A program made the position numbers and the translations under genes. Below are positions 47,342-54,935 of a DNA stretch of 64,000 nucleotides, in pieces. Source of the DNA: a virus; IMG/VR virus record IMGVR_UViG_3300034062_004332, positions 1 through 64,000 of that record; one strand, 5' to 3'. How positions within the stretch are numbered: the first letter of the stretch is position 1; each line of letters begins with the position of its first letter. Below the pieces are notes generated by a model. The model was not told where the DNA came from. It saw only the letters and a program-made list of their open reading frames with translations, and searched no databases.

Positions 47342-47611
47342 TCAGGCTGCGCAGGCAGCAGGCTCGGTTTCGGTTACGGTTTCTTCAACTTTAGCGTTGG
47401 TGGTTCCTTCGAGATACTCTTCGAGAGCAGACTTTTTGACCCGATACAGGGCCTTTGCACCGTTGGGTTGGAGGTTCACATAGACGGTTTTAGGCCAACC
47501 GCCGGGCTGATTGCCTTCGGAGAGCGCAATACGCTTCCGCACAAACCCACTGCTGCAGTTAAGCAGTTCAGCGGTTTCGGCGATCGTGAGCAGAGTTTTG
47601 CTGTCAGTCAT
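47342..47611 (-). CDS. MerR/excisionase-type DNA-binding protein
   Basis: 89 residues. LLTIAETAELLNCSSGFVRK is a winged helix-turn-helix of the HTH_17/MerR-like class, followed by a two-strand wing (GGWPKTVYVNLQPNGAKALY) and the final helix KKSALEEYLEGT. The acidic tail is disordered. Four bases upstream of the Dps-like gene, so it probably regulates it or is co-regulated. TAATATATT lies in its leader. Confidence 0.75.
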   Translation of the reverse strand: MTDSKTLLTIAETAELLNCSSGFVRKRIALSEGNQPGGWPKTVYVNLQPNGAKALYRVKKSALEEYLEGTTNAKVEETVTETEPAACAA

Positions 47612-47694
47612 GTAGAGCGCTTAGGAGAACGCAACTGGAATATATTACCCTGAAACACGCCTATGGCAACTGACTTTTGCTGTTTAATAATTTT

Positions 47695-48381
47695 TTAATT
47701 TTTATGAAGAGGGCTCGGACTCCTCCTAGCTCTACTGTGTTTGCCTTTAAGTCCTAATTGGTTTTTAAGCTTTGCCACGGTAGCTGTAGATACGTTGAGT
47801 GTTGAGACTATTTCGTTGACGTAGTATCCTTGCTGCAACATATCTACAATTTTATCGTTTCTGTGCTCTTTTTTCCTTGCGTAAGTTTCTTTGATTTTTG
47901 TTATTGTTTGAATTGATCGTTTTTTCCCTAGATGCGCTCGTACGGGATTATTTAATTTAGCTTGTCTTAGTTTTTCTTTATGTTCTTCAGTAAGTTTTTT
48001 ACCTTTACCTTTTTTACTTATCTTCTCTCTAACTTCTTTTCTTTTCGTTGGGTTTAAATATCCCACTAAACCTCCTCTGCCTCCGGCTGCTATGTTAAAT
48101 TGTGGTTTAAATTCTGCTATCCACTTTACTTCTGCTTCGTCAATACTCTCTTCAGTAACAAACTCTAGCACACCTTTTATTCCAACTTTTTTAATTTTAT
48201 TGGGAATAACACCTCCTGTGTAGTAATTAAACCTAGTTCCTGTACTTTTACCTACGTATTTAACTACTCCTTCATACGATATAGCGTATATGTGCGGCAC
48301 AGCGAATGTATTATTAAAGTCGTAAGGAGATTTCCATTTATACTTGAATTGGCTAGGGTCTGGGAGTGAGCTTATGTCCAT
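47695..48381 (-). CDS. GIY-YIG homing endonuclease (free-standing)
   Basis: 228 residues from the ATG MDISSLPDPSQ; the longer frame would run through the gene on the other strand. PHIYAISYEGVVKYVGKSTG is the GIY-YIG strand pair, with Arg in GTRFNYYTGG and Glu in FVTEESIDEAE as catalytic residues; GKGKKLTEEHKEKLRQAKLN is a NUMOD3 DNA-binding motif and YYVNEIVSTLNVSTATVAKL a terminal helix-turn-helix. Strongly AT-rich DNA. Its start overlaps the start of the divergent gene by eight bases. Confidence 0.92.
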   Translation of the reverse strand: MDISSLPDPSQFKYKWKSPYDFNNTFAVPHIYAISYEGVVKYVGKSTGTRFNYYTGGVIPNKIKKVGIKGVLEFVTEESIDEAEVKWIAEFKPQFNIAAGGRGGLVGYLNPTKRKEVREKISKKGKGKKLTEEHKEKLRQAKLNNPVRAHLGKKRSIQTITKIKETYARKKEHRNDKIVDMLQQGYYVNEIVSTLNVSTATVAKLKNQLGLKGKHSRARRSPSPLHKN

Positions 48382-48622
48382 TAGAATTGCTGGAGAAGTT
48401 TTCAAAAATTTTAACGTTCCCAAGCGGGATGTCCAGGGCGGCAAGGAATTTGCCGTGGCGGCTAAAGATGGTGACACGGTTCGCTTAGTTAGATTCGGCG
48501 ATCCGAATATGAAGAATCGCAGCGATGATCCCGATCGTCGTAAAGCGTTCCGCAGCCGTCATAGCTGCGACGAGCCTAAGAGCAAGCTGTCTCCTGGGTA
48601 CTGGTCTTGTAAAGCTTGGTAA
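48374..48622 (+). CDS. DUF6321-like conserved phage protein
   Basis: 82 residues from the ATG after GAGTGAGCTT. FNVPKRDVQGGKEFAVAAKD then GDTVRLVRFGDPNMKNRSDD, RRKAFRSRHSC and SPGYWSCKAW match a short family of T4-like phages and large viruses that I recall as DUF6321 (KPxRTPxHPxKSHxVxAKxGDKVKxIRFG; RRKSFKARH; YWAxKxxW). Function unknown. Disulfide-capable Cys pairs. Divergent from the GIY-YIG gene, which probably targets this locus. Confidence 0.75.
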   Translation: MSIRIAGEVFKNFNVPKRDVQGGKEFAVAAKDGDTVRLVRFGDPNMKNRSDDPDRRKAFRSRHSCDEPKSKLSPGYWSCKAW

Positions 48623-48666
48623 CACTGTGCGTTCTGTGCATTTTAAATTTCTCTGGAGGGTGCCGC

Positions 48667-48672
48667 TAGACT
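48667..48672 (+). promoter_or_regulatory. TAGACT box before 48694 gene
   Basis: CCGCTAGACTGAATAGAG, 21 bases before the ATG. TAGACTGAATAG is shared exactly with 32371-32382. Confidence 0.5.
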
Positions 48673-48693
48673 GAATAGAGACACCGATTCGCT

Positions 48694-48942
48694 ATGGGCG
48701 CTTCCGGTCACGACCACACCCTTTCGTGTAACTTGCAGCTTGAGGATGAGTTTGTATTAACTCAGATTCGAGCTAAAGCTAAAGCTTTAACTAATCAAAA
48801 AGATCGAGATCAGTTCTTTTGGTCTACTGTTTACAGATTTGTGTGCCGCGAACGAGCTTATAAGACAGTAATGAGTGACATGGGTATACGTATAGATACT
48901 AATGTGAAAATAATCGAGGATGACGCTGCTGAAAGTAAATAG
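48694..48942 (+). CDS. Hypothetical small helical protein
   Basis: 82 residues. LQLEDEFVLTQIRAKAKALT and QFFWSTVYRFVCRERAYKTV form charged helices; acidic tail. I recall similar short proteins (LxxEEFxLxxxxxxAxxL) next to structural genes in cyanophages, without function. Own promoter-like box; 60 bases before the lysozyme gene. Confidence 0.6.
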   Translation: MGASGHDHTLSCNLQLEDEFVLTQIRAKAKALTNQKDRDQFFWSTVYRFVCRERAYKTVMSDMGIRIDTNVKIIEDDAAESK

Positions 48943-49003
48943 TCGTTTGATCTAGAATATCCGTATTCAGCTAAAGCTGCGGATTTTACCTTCGGCGTAA
49001 GTC

Positions 49004-50353
49004 ATGTCGGATAGAGCTTTTCTCGAACAGATTCGTCTGACGCCCGAAGGGCAGAAACTGTTGGCTGTTATTCGGTACGCGGAGGGTACGTCAAAATATG
49101 AAGAGCCTCACAGGGTTTTTTTTGGCGGCGGCAGGATCCCAAGCCTGGATCGTCACCCTGATCGCGTTATCCGCACCCGTGGTTCTCAGCGTGGTAGTTC
49201 TGCCGCTGGGGCGTATCAATTTTTAACGCCGACTTGGAATCAGCAAGCGCAAAAGCTTGGCCTTAGAAGTTTTGGTCCGCTTGAGCAAGATGTTGCGGCT
49301 CTCGGTCTAGCTCATAATCGTTTACGTAATTTGGGCGGCTTCTCGTATCTACAACAGCGAGGTTTGACAAGAGAGGCTCTGGCTGCAATGGCTCCAGAAT
49401 GGGCTTCCTTGCCGACCATGGAGGGCCGCAGTTATTACGGGCAACCTGTAAAGAGTGCGGCTGAGTTGCAGAAAGTATATCAACAGTACACATCTAAGCC
49501 TCCCGCGCAACAGCCTACGGCTAGACCTACTTCGGCTCCGCGTTCGGCACAGGCAGCTCCAGCTTCTCAGCCTCGCTCAACTCCACCGCAGAGACCCGCG
49601 CCTGATTACTTCCAGCAAATCATACGTGAGATTCGAGGTGTGTTTGGAGCGACTGGTCAACCACGTAGTTCTGCAGCGGATAACTACTTCGACGCTGCTA
49701 TGCAAGCTGACGCCATGGGTGAGGCGGACACCGCTATGGCGTTATACACAAAAGCTCTAGAAGCTGACGCTATTCCCGCTCCTCGGGGTGCTAATGAGTT
49801 AGATACATTGGGCAGTATTGTTCCTGGGATTATTTCGGAGTACATAACTGCTGCAATGACTCCGGCCCCGGCTCAGGCTGCTGTCGCTGAGACTCAAGCG
49901 CAGCCTGCAGCTACACAGCCAGCTATGGCTACAACTCCTGCCGGTAAAGCTTTGGCTGTGGGGAGAGTTGTTGATCCAAGTCAAGACGTTTTCCCCTCCA
50001 CGGGGGCTCATTTAGATGTGCGGGTTGTCAAAGACGGACAGTATGTAAACCCTGAGTTTGCTAGATCTGTTCTTAAAAATCTGTATGTAGGAGGCAAGCC
50101 TCTATACACACAGCAGGGTGAGAACTGGAATGTCTCTTACCCGATTACTTCTAGGTTCGGTCCACGCAGCGCTCCAGCTCCGGGAGCTTCTACGTATCAC
50201 CGAGGCATTGATTTAGGCGTCGGCGCTGGTACACCTTTGGAGTGGCGTGGTGGAGGCAGTTTTAAGCCGGAGCGAGGGTATGGCGTCATTGAAACAACAG
50301 ATGCTCAAGGAAGACCATATACAATTAAATTGCTTCATACCACATCGAGTTGA
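49004..50353 (+). CDS. Virion lysozyme with permuted M23 peptidase domain
   Basis: 449 residues. Residues ~10-165: LLAVIRYAEGTSKYEEPHRV (catalytic Glu), GSSAAGAYQFLTPTWNQQAQ and LGLRSFGPLEQDVAALGLAH are lambda R/GH104-type lysozyme motifs. A Pro/Ala/Gln linker and helices follow. The end resembles peptidase M23 in permuted order: STGAHLDVRVVKDGQYVNPE first, then PITSRFGPRS...YHRGIDLGVGAGTPL (His399, Asp403) and IKLLHTTSS last. Cuts both glycan and peptide bonds of peptidoglycan, probably during entry. TAGAAT box 45 bases upstream. Confidence 0.82.
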   Translation: MSDRAFLEQIRLTPEGQKLLAVIRYAEGTSKYEEPHRVFFGGGRIPSLDRHPDRVIRTRGSQRGSSAAGAYQFLTPTWNQQAQKLGLRSFGPLEQDVAALGLAHNRLRNLGGFSYLQQRGLTREALAAMAPEWASLPTMEGRSYYGQPVKSAAELQKVYQQYTSKPPAQQPTARPTSAPRSAQAAPASQPRSTPPQRPAPDYFQQIIREIRGVFGATGQPRSSAADNYFDAAMQADAMGEADTAMALYTKALEADAIPAPRGANELDTLGSIVPGIISEYITAAMTPAPAQAAVAETQAQPAATQPAMATTPAGKALAVGRVVDPSQDVFPSTGAHLDVRVVKDGQYVNPEFARSVLKNLYVGGKPLYTQQGENWNVSYPITSRFGPRSAPAPGASTYHRGIDLGVGAGTPLEWRGGGSFKPERGYGVIETTDAQGRPYTIKLLHTTSS

Positions 50354-50427
50354 CGGAACTCTAGTGAACCTCTGTCTATCCATATTGTTTTTGCTAGAGT
50401 TAGTTCAGCTTCGACCGTAGGTTCGCT

Positions 50428-50979
50428 GTGGGAAATTCCCCTGAAAGAGAGTTTCAACGCGCGGCTAATAGAACAATAAACGAAACTCTTGCAAGACAAG
50501 CTGAGCAAACTGCGAATTTAACTGAACAACAGCGTGAATTTATAGGTCCGGGGTACGGTAATTATAAAAAAGTACTAAAGAAGATAGGCGGTGCGTCTGG
50601 CACAACCTTTTCTGAATATGTCGATAGATCCCGCAGAGAATTTTTTGACACTGCCGCTCGCTTAACAGAAGAGGGACAAAGAGGTTTAGAAAGATTTCAA
50701 CCAGATTTAATAACCTCTAGAAGCACTGACTTAACTTCAAAGTATCTGGCTGCTTTAGGCCAAAAGTTTGCGAATGAGATTGAAGGAGTTGCTACACGCG
50801 CTGGCAGCAGATTAGATCGTTTGCCGGGCGAGGCTCAAAAAGCCTTTAGTGCTTCTGCACAAAACCCTGCATTTGAGAACTTAGCCAATGCTCAATACAT
50901 GAATTTCTCTAAGAATCCCCCAACGGTACAGACTGATATTGCGATTACTGGGAGACCTTTTATGACTTACAATGTCTGA
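50428..50979 (+). CDS. Hypothetical helical virion-type protein
   Basis: 183 residues, GTG start. Gln/Glu/Arg-rich helices (EREFQRAANRTINETLARQA; EGQRGLERFQPDLITSRSTD) and a C-terminal AFENLANAQYMNFSKNPPTV. No domain recognised. Overlaps the next gene by eight bases and follows the lysozyme, so it may be an internal or neck protein. Confidence 0.6.
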   Translation: MGNSPEREFQRAANRTINETLARQAEQTANLTEQQREFIGPGYGNYKKVLKKIGGASGTTFSEYVDRSRREFFDTAARLTEEGQRGLERFQPDLITSRSTDLTSKYLAALGQKFANEIEGVATRAGSRLDRLPGEAQKAFSASAQNPAFENLANAQYMNFSKNPPTVQTDIAITGRPFMTYNV

Positions 50980-51259
50980 TGCAATAAAAAGCTCTAGACA
51001 CGAACGCAGAGTCGCTTTCCACGGGTTTGCGCCGGAGGCAAAGCACGATTACAAATTCAACAGACGCTTAGACATTCGGCTAGCAGGCCAAGTGTGGAGC
51101 GAAAGTCCAGCCGAACGGAATCGTCGTTTAGCTAAAGAGCGGATGCGGGAGCGCTCTAAAGCAAACCCAGTTTGGTTCGATCGGACAGACGTGGCCGGCC
51201 CCGATAACGACTACCGCACTCGTGAGGTACTTACGTATAAACCCGTCCCAAATTACTGA
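50972..51259 (+). CDS. Hypothetical basic protein
   Basis: 95 residues rich in Arg, Lys, Trp (RRLDIRLAGQVWSESPAERN; RLAKERMRERSKANPVWFDR). No family recognised. It ends the rightward virion block and its 3' end overlaps the convergent methyltransferase-like gene by 29 bases. Confidence 0.6.
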   Translation: MSDAIKSSRHERRVAFHGFAPEAKHDYKFNRRLDIRLAGQVWSESPAERNRRLAKERMRERSKANPVWFDRTDVAGPDNDYRTREVLTYKPVPNY

Positions 51260-51845
51260 AAGTTTCTTTAAATTCATACATACGTTTTTCTGTATTATAA
51301 AACGCGGGTACGTATAATATAAACCCATGACACTTAACTGACTGCAATTTAGGGAGTCCGTTTTCTTCGCATATCAATCTAGGTCTTTCTTTTAGCACAC
51401 AAATTGGCAAGTCTATGCCAAGTTTTTGTGTTGTAATTAAAGCTACTTCTGTCGACGTTAAAAATATAATGGCTTCGTCGTATTCTTGTTTATTATATTT
51501 ACGTAATGCTAACTCTAGCCACACGCGTTGCGCCGACTTTTTGAATCGAGTTTTTTTAACAAAAAGTCTTGTGTCTTTCGGTTGATCGTTGTGCTCTAGA
51601 AAATCCCTTGGAGGATATAAATAAACTGTTTTAGCTCGCCATTCTTGTGTTAGCCCGTTTTCTAAGAATGTAAAGTAACGAGCTGCGTCAACAATCGTAT
51701 TAGCTAAGTCACTTGACGCTGGGTCTAAGTCTATAGATCCGTTAAAAAACGCCGTGGCGGTTCCGATTACGTCAGGAGGTGAAACGTAGTCACAGACCTT
51801 GGGCAGCTTCTTCGGCTTGTTGGTCGATTCGCTGGCTGATTTCAT
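51231..51845 (-). CDS. Degenerate phage DNA adenine-methyltransferase-like protein
   Basis: 204 residues. YVSPPDVIGTATAFFNGSID followed by LDPASSDLANTIVDAARYFT, LENGLTQEWRAKTVYL and a later EAIIFLTSTEVALI follow the phage N6-adenine methyltransferase (Dam, PF05869-type) line by line. At the catalytic motif IV, where NPPY/F is expected, the protein has YPPR. The SAM-side motif is also weak. It is thus probably inactive as a methyltransferase and may have another role. Last gene of the leftward regulator block; AT-rich. Confidence 0.72.
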   Translation of the reverse strand: MKSASESTNKPKKLPKVCDYVSPPDVIGTATAFFNGSIDLDPASSDLANTIVDAARYFTFLENGLTQEWRAKTVYLYPPRDFLEHNDQPKDTRLFVKKTRFKKSAQRVWLELALRKYNKQEYDEAIIFLTSTEVALITTQKLGIDLPICVLKERPRLICEENGLPKLQSVKCHGFILYVPAFYNTEKRMYEFKETFSNLGRVYT

Positions 51846-52209
51846 CTAAATCCAACAAATGAATGCTCATGCCATCGCTATCTACCATTACGACTACTGG
51901 TGTTGTGTTGTCTGAGTTTTTTTCAATAACATTGAGTGTTTTTTGCAGAAACTCTTTTGTATCGGTATCCATTAACTCTTCAGCTAATATAATGTCATTA
52001 TAGATTTCTTTAGTCGTCATATACAAAGAATTTAAAGGAGACATTGTGTTAAAAAACAGTGCTCCTAATCCTGATGCAGTTCTAAACTCGTTATACAATG
52101 TGGTCATATCACCCAAAATAACTTTGAGTGCGTTCTTTGCGATTCGATTTTGCACCTCTGACTTGCTAAACAGCTTGTTTCCAAGTGCTTTAATGTTGTC
52201 GTTGGTCAT
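51790..52209 (-). CDS. Hypothetical helical protein
   Basis: 139 residues from the ATG five bases after the stop of the upstream gene. Helical (DNIKALGNKLFSKSEVQNRI) with an acidic C-terminal part (IHLLDLDEISQRIDQQAEEA). No domain recognised. Overlaps the methyltransferase-like gene by 56 bases. Confidence 0.6.
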   Translation of the reverse strand: MTNDNIKALGNKLFSKSEVQNRIAKNALKVILGDMTTLYNEFRTASGLGALFFNTMSPLNSLYMTTKEIYNDIILAEELMDTDTKEFLQKTLNVIEKNSDNTTPVVVMVDSDGMSIHLLDLDEISQRIDQQAEEAAQGL

Positions 52210-52213
52210 GTTG

Positions 52214-52528
52214 TTAACCGTAGTTAGTGAAAGAATTCCAAGCATCAGCTAAAACACGATTTAAGTTAAACCTGTAGTTAGCTGTGTTTTTTTCGTCTGG
52301 CGTCAGTTTACAGTAGTGTCTACGTTCAACCAGCCCAGACGATCCGTTAGAAACAATACCTTGAAATATCAGTTTATCGATGGACGCTGAGCTGACGCCA
52401 AGCGAAGTAGCGACTGTCTTTTTGTCGACCAGGACCGTCGTGGGCGCATCCTCAGTGCCAGAAGCGAGGATCTTTAAAGACAAGTCAATGCTTTTAAGAA
52501 CCTCTAGATACTCTTTGTTGATTTCCAT
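52214..52528 (-). CDS. Putative helix-turn-helix protein
   Basis: 104 residues from the ATG (a GTG eight codons earlier is possible). VLVDKKTVATSLGVSSASID then KLIFQGIVSNGSSGLVERRH has the spacing of a helix-turn-helix with wing. C-terminal part NYRFNLNRVLADAWNSF. Member of the leftward block with two or three other DNA-binding proteins. Confidence 0.6.
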   Translation of the reverse strand: MEINKEYLEVLKSIDLSLKILASGTEDAPTTVLVDKKTVATSLGVSSASIDKLIFQGIVSNGSSGLVERRHYCKLTPDEKNTANYRFNLNRVLADAWNSFTNYG

Positions 52529-52577
52529 AATGTGAAGGGGCCGCCGATCCACCTAGTACTAGGCAGATCAGATCGCT

Positions 52578-52600
52578 TGCGTCGGACAGGAAAGGACGAA
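52578..52600. repeat. Hairpin in leader of 52214 gene
   Basis: TCGGACAG/CTGTCCGA, eight perfect pairs over a 13-base loop, inside the ~130-base gap between two leftward genes. No T-run; may be an attenuator or RNA-processing site. Confidence 0.5.
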
Positions 52601-52662
52601 AACTGTCCGAGCCCCATAGTAACCGCACTCCGGTCCTTCTTACGGAATACGGTCGCTTTATT

Positions 52663-53046
52663 TTAGGTCTGTTTAAGCCACGCTGCACCTGACGCGCATT
52701 TAGCCCGCAACGTAGGTTCGTAACTAGACCTGTAGTGGGCGGGGTTTATACAGTTGCTAGTATTGCATAGTTTTTTTAATGGCTCGTTATTTACGTCTGC
52801 TTTATAAAACGCGTAATATAGGTTCTCTATTTTGATGTATTCTCCAAAAATCTTTAAGCGTGTGTAAGACGTAGGCCAACAGTCAGCTAGATCTCTGTTC
52901 TGCAAAGTCAACTGCGAAAAAAGAGCCCGTAGATCGGGCTCTAGATCGCGTACGTCTGGCTGGCGTGGTTCTAAATGAATTTGTTTGAGACACTCCTGGC
53001 AGACTTTTTCGGTTTTCTTGTGGTTTTTGTTTCGTATGCACTTCAT
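52663..53046 (-). CDS. Zinc-binding protein with HNH-like finger
   Basis: 127 residues. N-terminal basic KCIRNKNHKKTEKVCQECLK (CxxC) and C-terminal CNTSNCINPAHYRSSYEPT, which is the C-x4-C-xNPxH zinc loop found at the end of HNH_3 nucleases (CDNPxCVNPxHL). The catalytic His-His pair is not evident, so it may be a DNA-binding relic. The protein coded at 53659 has the same loop (CGDSACLNPHHM). Confidence 0.6.
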   Translation of the reverse strand: MKCIRNKNHKKTEKVCQECLKQIHLEPRQPDVRDLEPDLRALFSQLTLQNRDLADCWPTSYTRLKIFGEYIKIENLYYAFYKADVNNEPLKKLCNTSNCINPAHYRSSYEPTLRAKCASGAAWLKQT

Positions 53047-53474
53047 AGCATCGCTTCAAGTCTCGGCACAAAATCCACAGGATCATCAATCAACAGTTGA
53101 ATAAGTGTATTCAATCGATCGTTAAGTCTTTCTTCTGACTCTTCTCGCTCATTCAGCAGCAGCCAGTATGTGTAAGCGTTTAAGAGATACAGATGAGTTT
53201 GCCGTGCTCTCAACGCTTGCGTTTTCCACTTTTCAAAATCAAAGTTCGATTGATGGCGGCTGTTACCTGTCTTCAGTTCCAGCTCACGAATCTGAATCTG
53301 TAACTCAATGTCCTCGATGGTGTATTTCAGCGAGGAGATTTTGGCTCTGCACTCAGACAGATTGTTTGGTTGTTCGTTGTCTGTGTAAATCCAAGCGGGC
53401 AGATTTTCGATGACATAGCGTTTGTCCCACAAGCAGGACTTCGCGTCAGCGTGGACTGTAAAAGAGTTAGTCAT
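53043..53474 (-). CDS. Coiled-coil protein
   Basis: 143 residues. Centre is a long heptad-type coiled coil (AKISSLKYTIEDIELQIQIR; ELELKTG), followed by another helix (EREESEERLNDRLNTLIQLL). Overlaps both neighbours by four bases, in the same operon as the regulators. No family recognised. Confidence 0.6.
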   Translation of the reverse strand: MTNSFTVHADAKSCLWDKRYVIENLPAWIYTDNEQPNNLSECRAKISSLKYTIEDIELQIQIRELELKTGNSRHQSNFDFEKWKTQALRARQTHLYLLNAYTYWLLLNEREESEERLNDRLNTLIQLLIDDPVDFVPRLEAML

Positions 53475-53803
53475 AGACCAAGTACAGTGTTAATCAGATC
53501 ATTAAACGTGCCGTTAATTACGTACAGCACATGACTCTCAAAGTTAACTTTGATGATTAGTTCGAGTGCGGTAAGTTGCCGCAACGCTCTTTGGAGTCGG
53601 TCTTTAGGAATATAGTATTCTTTTTGGATCTCAGACGTTGAGAGCGGCTGATTGAAGCTTAACAACCGCAGTAACTCGTGGTGACGGCGGATTGCTGCCA
53701 GTCTTTGCGGATTAGTTGAATAGTTCTGAGGGAGATTTTCTTTTGATACTTTTTCTGTAGAAGTTCTACGATCGTTCTGGTTGTGATTTGAAGCTTGATC
53801 CAT
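53471..53803 (-). CDS. Winged-helix regulator candidate
   Basis: 110 residues. RLAAIRRHHELLRLLSFNQP then LSTSEIQKEYYIPKDRLQRA and LRQLTALELIIKVNFESHVL read as a winged helix (helix-turn-helix plus wing). The N-terminal ~45 polar residues overlap the end of the upstream gene by 145 bases, so the true start may be an unusual codon downstream. Transcription regulation of the block is inferred. Confidence 0.55.
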   Translation of the reverse strand: MDQASNHNQNDRRTSTEKVSKENLPQNYSTNPQRLAAIRRHHELLRLLSFNQPLSTSEIQKEYYIPKDRLQRALRQLTALELIIKVNFESHVLYVINGTFNDLINTVLGL

Positions 53804-54354
53804 TCATCAATGTCGTTTTGCATTTGAGGAGTTATCTTTTTAGCTGGGCTCTTACCGATCATCATGTGATGCGGGTTTAAGCAGGCGGAATCACCGCAAG
53901 TAGATAGTACATGATCGTCGGGCGCCAGATCAACACCGTGGTGGACCTGATAAACGCATCGACGGGGGCGCATAATCTGCCCCTCAGAAACAAAACGCTT
54001 TAAGTTTTCAGGTAGGTATAAGTGCTGCTCTTTATCTAAGGCCAGTTTGTTGCGACGAATCCACGCTTCAACGTGATGGGTGCGGCTTTTGCACTGCTTG
54101 TACTCGGTTATGCAGCAACTGCACGCCAAAATCCCGTGAACCGGACTGGCTTTCTTTAAATCGCTCAGTGCGGCGTGGATTTTGTCGGATCGACCGCAGA
54201 GACAAGTCAAGACCGCTTCGGATTCCCAGGCTTCGACCTGAAAATTGCCCCATTTATAGGTCTCAAGGGGCGGCGTGTCGGGCACCGTTATCGGTATTGG
54301 GTCCAGAACCCCGAGACAAAGGGTGAGGGGGCTGATGCCAGGGACAGACAGCAT
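53659..54354 (-). CDS. Cys/His-rich DNA-binding protein, HNH-like finger plus HTH
   Basis: 231 residues. VLTCLCGRSDK and ILACSCCITEYKQCK supply Cys clusters, VLSTCGDSACLNPHHMMIGK is an HNH_3-type zinc loop, and the C-terminal ITTRTIVELLQKKYQKKISL then RTIQLIRKDW a resolvase-like helix-turn-helix. GGAG lies seven bases before the ATG. First gene of the leftward block, facing the divergent control region; probably its main regulator or a former homing nuclease. Confidence 0.65.
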   Translation of the reverse strand: MLSVPGISPLTLCLGVLDPIPITVPDTPPLETYKWGNFQVEAWESEAVLTCLCGRSDKIHAALSDLKKASPVHGILACSCCITEYKQCKSRTHHVEAWIRRNKLALDKEQHLYLPENLKRFVSEGQIMRPRRCVYQVHHGVDLAPDDHVLSTCGDSACLNPHHMMIGKSPAKKITPQMQNDIDEWIKLQITTRTIVELLQKKYQKKISLRTIQLIRKDWQQSAVTTSYCGC

Positions 54355-54728
54355 ACAGAGACTCCAAGTGCTACCAGCATAGCAGAGTGCATACAGCGCA
54401 CACAGTAGATAGCTCAGCCGGTCGGGTTCTATTTTTTTACTCTTACTTTATAAAGGGAATTCCCTTAACCAAATTTCGCCTTTTTTGGACTCTGTAGCTA
54501 AGTGCAGACTTTTGGTGCAGTTCAAACACCCTGTATTTACATAATAATATTTTAAATACGATATAGAATTGCAGTCAAGTGCAGTTTACGTTAAGTCAGG
54601 CGTGATTTAAAAAGAGTTTTGGTAGTACGTTTTGGGGTTCGCCGTGGTAGTTACGATTTCCTGATATTCGGTTATCTGGAACTGCCGTTTTTTGGCACTT
54701 GTTTCTGATTTAAGTGTATCCTTGATAC
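54355..54728. promoter_or_regulatory. Divergent control region
   Basis: 374 bases without a gene between leftward and rightward regulator genes, AT-rich in the middle. AAGTGCAG or close forms recur at 54366, 54500, 54514 and 54577 with an inverted GGCACTT at 54694, suggesting operator sites. AGGGAATTCCCTT (54455) is a palindrome; GTATC-CTT-GATAC (54717) another. TATAAAGTA on the bottom strand near 54445 and TAAGTG/TATCCT near 54711 are possible -10 boxes. A phage switch or early promoter region is the best reading. Confidence 0.5.
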
Positions 54729-54902
54729 ATGCGTTTTAAAAAGACTATGACAACTACTACTCGTACTCGGCAGGGACCCGTACAGGACCCTGAGGCTGAA
54801 TTTTGGGCCGAGTGCCGTAGACGTGCCATGAAGCTCAACGTTCCGGCATGGGCTATCGCTGAGCAATGGTACACACACGATCTGCTTGACAAGCGGTCCT
54901 GA
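54729..54902 (+). CDS. Hypothetical small protein (57 aa)
   Basis: Unlisted ORF beginning MRFKKTMTTTTRTRQGPVQD with the segment PEAEFWAECRRRAMKLNVPA and the ending IAEQWYTHDLLDKRS. An internal ATG six codons later is equally possible. Helical and basic; the MKLNVPAWAIAEQW part resembles a short helix-turn-helix. First rightward gene after the control region. Confidence 0.5.
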   Translation: MRFKKTMTTTTRTRQGPVQDPEAEFWAECRRRAMKLNVPAWAIAEQWYTHDLLDKRS

Positions 54903-54935
54903 GGCTCATACGCTGCGGCAGGCTCACCCATCAAC

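Noticed and set aside
52494-52688. 64-codon leftward ORF between two regulator genes
   Set aside because: Overlaps a hairpin leader and the start of the next gene; basic low-quality sequence and no motif.
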